From NCBI RefSeq assembly GCF_032271945.1, contig NZ_CP130319.1, forward strand, positions 5,721,001 through 5,785,000: a stretch of DNA of 64,000 bases. The letters are read 5' to 3'. The notes beneath the pieces are model-generated. The model saw only the letters and a list, made by a program, of their open reading frames with translations, was not told the DNA's origin and ran no database searches. Shown here piece by piece: positions 59,004-64,000 of the stretch. The translations under genes were made by a program, and so were the position numbers. Every line of letters begins with the position of its first letter. The stretch's first letter is position 1. The DNA is from Paenibacillus sp. MBLB1832 (GTDB lineage: Bacteria > Bacillota > Bacilli > Paenibacillales > NBRC-103111).

Positions 59004-59741
59004 ATGACACATTCAACGATTCAACCTGTGGTCAACGTACACAATCTGACCAAGCAGATTCGACATAAACGCATTGTGGATAGCATCAGTTTTGATTTAT
59101 ATCCTGGGGAGGTGTTCGGCCTCCTCGGGCCCAACGGCGCAGGCAAAACCACGACCATCCGCATGATGGTCGGCCTCCTCGCGATGAGTGATGGCGATGT
59201 GACCGTGAACGGGCACAGCATTCGCAGCAGCTTCCAAGCAGCAATCCGCCACGTTGGAGCGATTGTCGAGAATCCTGAGCTCTACAAGCATCTCACGGGG
59301 ATGCAAAATCTAAGGCAATTCGCCCGCATGGCGGAGGATGTCCCGCAAAGCCGCATCGACGAGATCGTGCAACTCGTCGGGCTTGACAGCCGTATTCATG
59401 AAAAGGTGAAAACCTACTCGCTCGGCATGCGTCAGCGGCTCGGAATCGCCCAGGCGCTGCTGCACAAGCCCGCCGTCCTCATCCTGGATGAGCCGACCAA
59501 CGGACTCGATCCTGCCGGCATTCGCAACATGCGCCAACTCGTGCGCAAGCTTGCGGCCGAGGAAGGCATTGCCGTGATGGTGTCTTCGCATCTCCTCGCC
59601 GAAATGGCACAGCTCTGCGACCGCTTCGGCGTCGTCATCGAAGGCCGTTTGCGCTCGACGTTCGCGCTGGTCGACTTAGCATTAACAGAAACGCTCGAAG
59701 AGAAATACATCGCGCTTACGGAGGGACTGCATCATGCGTAA
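59004..59741 (+). CDS. ABC transporter ATPase, BcrA-like (module 1)
   Basis: The 245-residue ATPase has Walker A GLLGPNGAGKTTT (near 38-50), signature YSLGMRQRLGIAQ, Walker B VLILDEPTNGLDP and switch His in SSHLL. The sequence pattern is that of the bacitracin/lantibiotic resistance BcrA/LanF group. It energises the permease encoded next, with which it overlaps by 8 nt. Together with the two-component genes it probably removes antimicrobial peptides from the membrane. Confidence 0.92.
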   Translation: MTHSTIQPVVNVHNLTKQIRHKRIVDSISFDLYPGEVFGLLGPNGAGKTTTIRMMVGLLAMSDGDVTVNGHSIRSSFQAAIRHVGAIVENPELYKHLTGMQNLRQFARMAEDVPQSRIDEIVQLVGLDSRIHEKVKTYSLGMRQRLGIAQALLHKPAVLILDEPTNGLDPAGIRNMRQLVRKLAAEEGIAVMVSSHLLAEMAQLCDRFGVVIEGRLRSTFALVDLALTETLEEKYIALTEGLHHA

Positions 59742-60528
59742 TCTAAACCAACTCTTGCTCAATGAGTTCATCAAGCTGTTCACCCGAGTCGGAACCTGGG
59801 TGATGACGGCTTTAGTGCCCCTCTTCGCTATAGCAGTAGGTATACTTTGCCAGCATACGAGCGAGGAGGAGCTCCACGTCAACAATGTGTGGCAATTCAT
59901 GGATCTGATTCTCACGGCCATCCCGAATTTGATGGATATCGTCACCTTGTTTACGATCATCGTGGCCGCGGGCATCGTTGCTTCCGAATTTTCGGGAGGC
60001 ACGATCAAAATGCTGCTCATCCGCCCATTCAGCCGCTCCATGATCCTTTTATCCAAATATGGCACCGTTCTCTTGTACGGACTTGGACTGATCTTGCTCC
60101 TTCTAGTCTCAGCCTTCCTGACGGGCGGTCTGCTCTTCGGCTTCAGCGGTGCTTCCGAGCTTCATGCAGGAACTACGCTCACCCAATCTGGTTACGTATG
60201 GCAAGCGGTAGGCTACAGCATAATCGAATGGCTTGTCATGGTGACGCTGGCCTTCATGTTCTCCTCTGTGTTCCGAGCAAGCTCGATGGCGATCGGAATT
60301 TCCTTGTTCGTTCTGCTGACGGGCGCACAGCTTGCCTATGTCCTTAAGCCATTCGCATGGTCCAAATTCCTTCTGTTCGCCAATACGAATTTGCTGCTCT
60401 ATATCGACGGCAGGCCGCTAATGGCTTCGATGTCGCTTTCTTTTTCACTAATAATGCTTGCATGTTATCAAGTTCTCTTCCTTGGTCTGGCGTGGTTTGT
60501 GTTCGCAAAACGCGATGTGGCTAACTAA
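59734..60528 (+). CDS. ABC transporter permease, BcrB/LanE-like (module 1)
   Basis: The 264-residue ABC-2 type permease has six helices; FSGGTIKMLLIRPFSRSMILLSKYG is the conserved loop that follows the first large hydrophobic pair. It lies 8 nt inside the end of the ATPase gene. It pairs with the BcrA-like ATPase. The ligand is unknown, likely a cell-envelope-active peptide. Confidence 0.9.
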   Translation: MRNLNQLLLNEFIKLFTRVGTWVMTALVPLFAIAVGILCQHTSEEELHVNNVWQFMDLILTAIPNLMDIVTLFTIIVAAGIVASEFSGGTIKMLLIRPFSRSMILLSKYGTVLLYGLGLILLLLVSAFLTGGLLFGFSGASELHAGTTLTQSGYVWQAVGYSIIEWLVMVTLAFMFSSVFRASSMAIGISLFVLLTGAQLAYVLKPFAWSKFLLFANTNLLLYIDGRPLMASMSLSFSLIMLACYQVLFLGLAWFVFAKRDVAN

Positions 60529-60537
60529 CCCTCCGCG

Positions 60538-60567
60538 TTTCAATCTCATCACGTAAAGCGGTATACT
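60538..60567 (+). promoter_or_regulatory. Promoter candidate of the response regulator gene
   Basis: TTTCAA (60538-60543) and TATACT (60562-60567) are 18 nt apart, about 37 nt before the start codon. It may give the two-component genes separate transcription from ABC module 1. Confidence 0.45.
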
Positions 60568-60603
60568 GAAAGCACGTTGATTATAAGGTGGTAACGACAC
60601 GAC

Positions 60604-61305
60604 ATGGCGAATTCCATTTTGCTTATTGAAGATGATGTTGCGATTGCTGAAATGGTCCGCGACCATTTAAAGAAAGACGGCCTCACCGTACGTCATGCTC
60701 CTGATGGGGAGGCGGCGCTGCGGCTTTTTGCCGAGGACTCCTACGACTTAATCTTGCTTGATCTGATGCTGCCTGGGGTCGATGGCATGGAGGTGCTGCG
60801 GAGGGTTCGGAGCACGAGCACGGTGCCAGTTCTGATTCTGTCTGCGAAGGACAGCGATGTGGAGAAAGCGCTTGGTCTTGGGTTCGGGGCCGACGATTAT
60901 CTCGCCAAGCCATTCTCACTCATCGAGCTCTCGGCGAGGGTGAAAGCGATACTCCGACGTGCTACCCATTATGCCAGCACGCCAGCTGCGAATGTGGAAT
61001 CACCTATTTTGCACATCCACGAATTAACGCTTTATCCTGAAGAGCATCTCGTCACGAAACAAGGCCAGCCCCTTAATCTGACGGCAAAAGAACTGCTCAT
61101 TCTGAAACTGCTCATGTCCCACCCGAAACGCGCCTTCTCAAAAGAGCAGATCTATCGTTCCGTCTGGAATGACGCGTATTACGACGATGTGAATGCGATA
61201 CAGGTCCATATTTCCCGGCTGCGGGAGAAAATTGAGGACGATCCGGCAAACCCTCGCTACATTAAGACCGTATGGGGGATTGGCTATAAAATGGGGGATT
61301 TCTGA
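60604..61305 (+). CDS. OmpR/PhoB-family response regulator
   Basis: This 233-residue regulator has a receiver domain (EDD at 9-11, phosphoacceptor D53 in LILLDLMLPG, Lys in YLAKPFSL) and a C-terminal winged helix (LTAKELLILKLLMSHPKRAFSKEQIYRSVWND, VHISRLREKIEDDPANPRYIKTVWGIGYKM). It likely activates the flanking ABC genes. It has no ribosome-binding site stronger than AAGGTGG. The kinase gene starts 1 nt after its stop. Confidence 0.94.
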   Translation: MANSILLIEDDVAIAEMVRDHLKKDGLTVRHAPDGEAALRLFAEDSYDLILLDLMLPGVDGMEVLRRVRSTSTVPVLILSAKDSDVEKALGLGFGADDYLAKPFSLIELSARVKAILRRATHYASTPAANVESPILHIHELTLYPEEHLVTKQGQPLNLTAKELLILKLLMSHPKRAFSKEQIYRSVWNDAYYDDVNAIQVHISRLREKIEDDPANPRYIKTVWGIGYKMGDF

Positions 61306-61306
61306 C

Positions 61307-62242
61307 ATGATGCTGCTTCTACTCGGCCTCTGCCTCCTCCTAGGGCTGCTGTTGATCATCCAATTGTGGCAGCGGATCAGCCAGTCACGTGAGCTTCGCT
61401 ATTTGCAAACGAAACTGCATGCCATCCTGGATCAGGAATCGGCGGAGCAAGTTCTCCTGCATACGAATTCGGCACAGCTTCAGCATTTATTAATTGCGAT
61501 TAATCGGCTGCTGCAGGCGGGCCGTAAAGTTGAAGCGGACTATACCCGCATGGAAAATTCGATCAAAAAGATGGTCGCCAACATGTCCCACGACCTCAAA
61601 ACACCATTGACCGTCGTTCTCGGCTTGACGGAGACGATCGTGCATGACAGCTCTGCCACTGACGAGGAGCGAAGGCGACTCTCTCAGAAGGTTCATGAGA
61701 AAACGCTCGACATTCTCCATCTGACGAACCAGTTTTTCGAATTAGCCCGGCTAGAAGCAGGCGATCTTACCATGCCATTAACCAAAATCGATGTCAATGA
61801 GGCGTGCAGGAACGGAATTCTTTTTTTCTATGAGATGATTGAATCTCAAGGCCTTGACGTGGCTGTCGCGATTCCCGATGAGCCTGTTTATGCTTATGGC
61901 AATACGGACGCGCTGGGGCGTGTGCTGCAAAATCTGCTCTCCAATGCTATCCGTTATGGCAACAGCGGCGGTATTGTAGGGATTACGCTGCGGCATGATG
62001 CGGAGAGTGTGTATATCGACGTGTGGGATCGCGGCAGAGGTATCGGTGAAGAGGATCGCTTGCAGGTGTTCGAGCGGCTATACACGCTGGAAGATTCGAG
62101 GAATCAGACCTATCAAGGCAGTGGCCTTGGGCTGACGATTACGAAACGGCTCGTTGAACTCATGGAGGGCAGCATCACCGTGCACAGTACTCCTCATGAA
62201 AAGACCGTGTTTACGGTCCGTTTTCCTGCAATTCGCTTTTGA
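61307..62242 (+). CDS. Sensor histidine kinase with a single transmembrane helix
   Basis: The 311-residue kinase starts with one hydrophobic helix (residues 2-20), has no extracellular domain, then a HisKA domain with H95 in MSHDLKTPL, N-box LLSNAIRYG and G-box DRGRGIGEED with GSGLGL. Lack of a sensor domain suggests that it needs the ABC transporter or membrane state as input, as in BceS-type systems, although these have two helices. The ATG at 61307 follows GGGGGA; the frame extends upstream inside the regulator gene. It pairs with the OmpR-type regulator. Confidence 0.9.
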   Translation: MMLLLLGLCLLLGLLLIIQLWQRISQSRELRYLQTKLHAILDQESAEQVLLHTNSAQLQHLLIAINRLLQAGRKVEADYTRMENSIKKMVANMSHDLKTPLTVVLGLTETIVHDSSATDEERRRLSQKVHEKTLDILHLTNQFFELARLEAGDLTMPLTKIDVNEACRNGILFFYEMIESQGLDVAVAIPDEPVYAYGNTDALGRVLQNLLSNAIRYGNSGGIVGITLRHDAESVYIDVWDRGRGIGEEDRLQVFERLYTLEDSRNQTYQGSGLGLTITKRLVELMEGSITVHSTPHEKTVFTVRFPAIRF

Positions 62243-62261
62243 AAGGAAGGGTCTGATTGTC

Positions 62262-63197
62262 ATGAGCACGATTATCCAAACCAAGCAGCTAACGAAACGC
62301 TTTAAGAACACCGAGGTCATCACGTCCGTGAATATGCGGGTTCGCCGCGGGGAGATTTACGGTTTCCTCGGGCCCAACGGTGCGGGGAAAACGACGGTCA
62401 TGCGCATGCTGACGAATCTGGTGCCGCCGACGAGTGGTGAAATTGAGCTGTTTGGCGCTCCGCTGACACCCCGCTCCTATGAAACGATGAAGCGCATTGG
62501 CAGCATTATTGAGTATCCGATCTTCTATGAGCACCTGTCGGCGCGCGGAAATTTGGAGTTGCACTGCGAGTATATGGGCTTCTATGATCAAAAAGCGGTG
62601 CGCGAAGCGCTGGATCTCGTCGGGCTCTACGACATTGGCGGTAAGCCGGTGAAGTACTTCTCCCTCGGCATGAAGCAGCGGCTCGGCATCGCCAGGGCGA
62701 TCTGTACGAAGCCTGAACTGCTCATCCTCGATGAGCCTGTGAATGGCATGGACCCGTCGGGGATTCGGGAGCTACGCGACCTTTTTCGGATGCTGAGTAA
62801 GGAATATGGGATGACGCTGCTCATTTCAAGTCATATTTTACAGGAAATTGAACAATTGACCGATACGATCGGCGTCATCAACCACGGGCGATTGGTGGAA
62901 GAGGTGTCGATGGAGCAGATCCGTGAACGGCATAACGCGTATATTGAGATTGTCGTCACGGATACGCAGCAAGCGGTGCTTGTGCTGGAGGATCGGCTTG
63001 CGCTGACCAATTATAAGGTGATGGACCGCGGTGCCATTCGCATTTATGAGACAAGTCTGGCGCCTGTGGAGCTGAATCGGCTGTTGGTAGGCCACGGAAT
63101 CGGCGTAGAAGCGTTGAACAAGAAGTCACGCTCGCTCGAAGATTATTTCCTTGGGCTCATTGAAGGAGGGCGACGCGATGCTGTGGAAGCTCATTAA
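62262..63197 (+). CDS. ABC transporter ATPase, BcrA-like (module 2)
   Basis: The 311-residue ATPase has Walker A GFLGPNGAGKTTV, signature FSLGMKQRLGIAR, Walker B LLILDEPVNGMDP and switch His in SSHIL. It also carries about 90 extra C-terminal residues, often seen in BcrA/YxlF-type proteins (ending LEDYFLGLIEGG). GAAAGGAAGG precedes the ATG. It overlaps the permease gene by 20 nt. It is not identical to the ATPase of module 1, so the two ABC pairs are distinct. Confidence 0.92.
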   Translation: MSTIIQTKQLTKRFKNTEVITSVNMRVRRGEIYGFLGPNGAGKTTVMRMLTNLVPPTSGEIELFGAPLTPRSYETMKRIGSIIEYPIFYEHLSARGNLELHCEYMGFYDQKAVREALDLVGLYDIGGKPVKYFSLGMKQRLGIARAICTKPELLILDEPVNGMDPSGIRELRDLFRMLSKEYGMTLLISSHILQEIEQLTDTIGVINHGRLVEEVSMEQIRERHNAYIEIVVTDTQQAVLVLEDRLALTNYKVMDRGAIRIYETSLAPVELNRLLVGHGIGVEALNKKSRSLEDYFLGLIEGGRRDAVEAH

Positions 63198-63858
63198 GCT
63201 GGAAGTAAAGAAAACGAAGTGGCGCGGCATGCTGCTTAGCGCCTTATTGACCACTGTCCTGCTCGTGCTGTGGGTCGTCGGCAGCGATGTGCCGAATAAT
63301 GAGGTGCATACGTATGACCGTGCCTTTGTGAGTATTATGAATTATGTCGGGATTACCTTCATTGTGTTCGCGTCCGTGCTTATGTCACGCATGGTGATTG
63401 ATGAGTACCGCAACAAAACGATTACGCTCCTCTTCGCGTATCCCGTGCCACGCCATCTCATCTTCGTGGCGAAGCTCTTGATCATCGCGGTGTGGACTTT
63501 CGCCACGGTGCTGTTATCGAATATCGTCGTGGTTGCCATGCTCCTCCTTGCCAACACGAAGTGCCACTATATCACTGAAGCGTTGACGCGCAATCGGCTG
63601 CTGGAGGAGGCGCTGCGCATGGTGATTTTCGCCTTGTCTACTGTAGGTGCTGCGCTGGTGCCTATGTTTTTCGGCATGCTGCGGAAGACGATGCCGGCGC
63701 TGATCGTCAGTTCTTTTGTGATTTCGAATGCGGGCATGATTATCGTCAACAGCGAGGAAATCAATCGGAGCTTCAGCAACTTCACGATGGTGGCCATGCT
63801 TAGCTTAGTCATTGGCTCTGGGATCGCTTATGCGGGGGTGCGGCGGAGTTCGTTGTAG
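63178..63858 (+). CDS. ABC transporter permease, BcrB/ABC-2-like (module 2)
   Basis: The 226-residue permease has six predicted helices; MVIDEYRNKTITLLFAYPVPRHLIFVAKLL is the conserved ABC-2 type loop. AAGGAGG precedes the ATG at 63178, so translation begins inside the ATPase gene. It forms the second BcrAB-like exporter with the ATPase. It is the last gene of the module, followed by a terminator. Confidence 0.9.
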   Translation: MLWKLIKLEVKKTKWRGMLLSALLTTVLLVLWVVGSDVPNNEVHTYDRAFVSIMNYVGITFIVFASVLMSRMVIDEYRNKTITLLFAYPVPRHLIFVAKLLIIAVWTFATVLLSNIVVVAMLLLANTKCHYITEALTRNRLLEEALRMVIFALSTVGAALVPMFFGMLRKTMPALIVSSFVISNAGMIIVNSEEINRSFSNFTMVAMLSLVIGSGIAYAGVRRSSL

Positions 63859-63901
63859 CAGGTCATGAAATTCGATCTCCATTTTACAAATAAATGACCA
63901 A

Positions 63902-63942
63902 AAGCCGCTTTCCCTCCTGCTATCAGTTGGGCAAAGCGGCTT
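63902..63942 (+). terminator. Terminator after the ABC/two-component module
   Basis: AAGCCGCTTT/AAAGCGGCTT arms around a 20-nt loop are followed by ATTTC. The rest of the window up to 64000 shows no gene. Confidence 0.7.
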
Positions 63943-64000
63943 ATTTCGCATGCGCTTATAGTCCTATGAAATTGATGAAATAGATGTCAAAATATGTCGG

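Overview
The window reads as chromosomal DNA of a Gram-positive, spore-forming type Firmicute, most likely Paenibacillus or a close Paenibacillaceae relative. The basis is the gene mix: YesM/YesN-type two-component pairs next to carbohydrate ABC transporters, LplB/LplC/LipO-type permeases and lipoprotein, heparinase II/III lyases, copper amine oxidase N-terminal (stalk) domain proteins, two near-identical Csp proteins, a YdjO-type cold-inducible zinc protein, and an 8-oxoguanine-type purine riboswitch, a variant known to me only from Paenibacillaceae. There are no rRNA or tRNA genes, no CRISPR array, and no complete transposase gene or prophage.

Layout. 1-3.6 kb: the end of an unknown membrane-anchored protein, YdjO, a cold shock protein, and a membrane-fused multicopper oxidase with a recognisable promoter. 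3.6-7.7 kb: a long AT-rich gap carrying repeated RGGTA-N4-TACCT palindromes, the riboswitch plus its deaminase gene, a GC-rich structured gap, tandem palindromic repeats, the second csp with the same leader as the first, and an XRE regulator with a MazG-like pyrophosphohydrolase. 7.8-27.1 kb: after an NlpC/P60 hydrolase comes a 19 kb minus-strand polysaccharide locus. It has two ABC importers, each with its own YesM/YesN pair, flanking an SDR plus two heparinase-family lyases; the likely substrate is a uronate-containing polysaccharide. 27.2-32.4 kb: an MMPL exporter with its TetR regulator (shared operator-like boxes) and an acyl-lipid desaturase. 32.9-35.7 kb: an Mhq-like quinone and electrophile detoxification group under a MarR regulator. 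35.8-41.9 kb: an MFS exporter, a divergent SDR/MerR pair with a textbook 19-bp-spacer promoter, and a heterodimeric ABC exporter. 42-50.4 kb: two stalk-domain secreted proteins, threonine synthase, a small membrane protein, RlmN, a chemotaxis receptor and a HAD phosphatase. 50.6-58.8 kb: a truncated MFS remnant beside a palindromic repeat, an aldo/keto reductase, a GNAT acetyltransferase, a clade-1-like catalase, two NAD-binding epimerase-like proteins, a MerR/GyrI-like regulator, an SRPBCC protein, and a Doc toxin with a 51-residue upstream partner that starts with TTG. 59-63.9 kb: two BcrAB-like ABC pairs around an OmpR-type two-component system, which looks like a peptide-antibiotic defence module.

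Two dispersed repeat families occur only between genes. Family A consists of paired GGTTGACC-centred palindromes at four loci. Family B is a roughly 128-bp element with GCGGAACGT terminal inverted repeats, at two loci. The most informative single element is the riboswitch at 4531-4636. Its P1 3' strand is built into the terminator, so ligand binding should turn the deaminase gene on.
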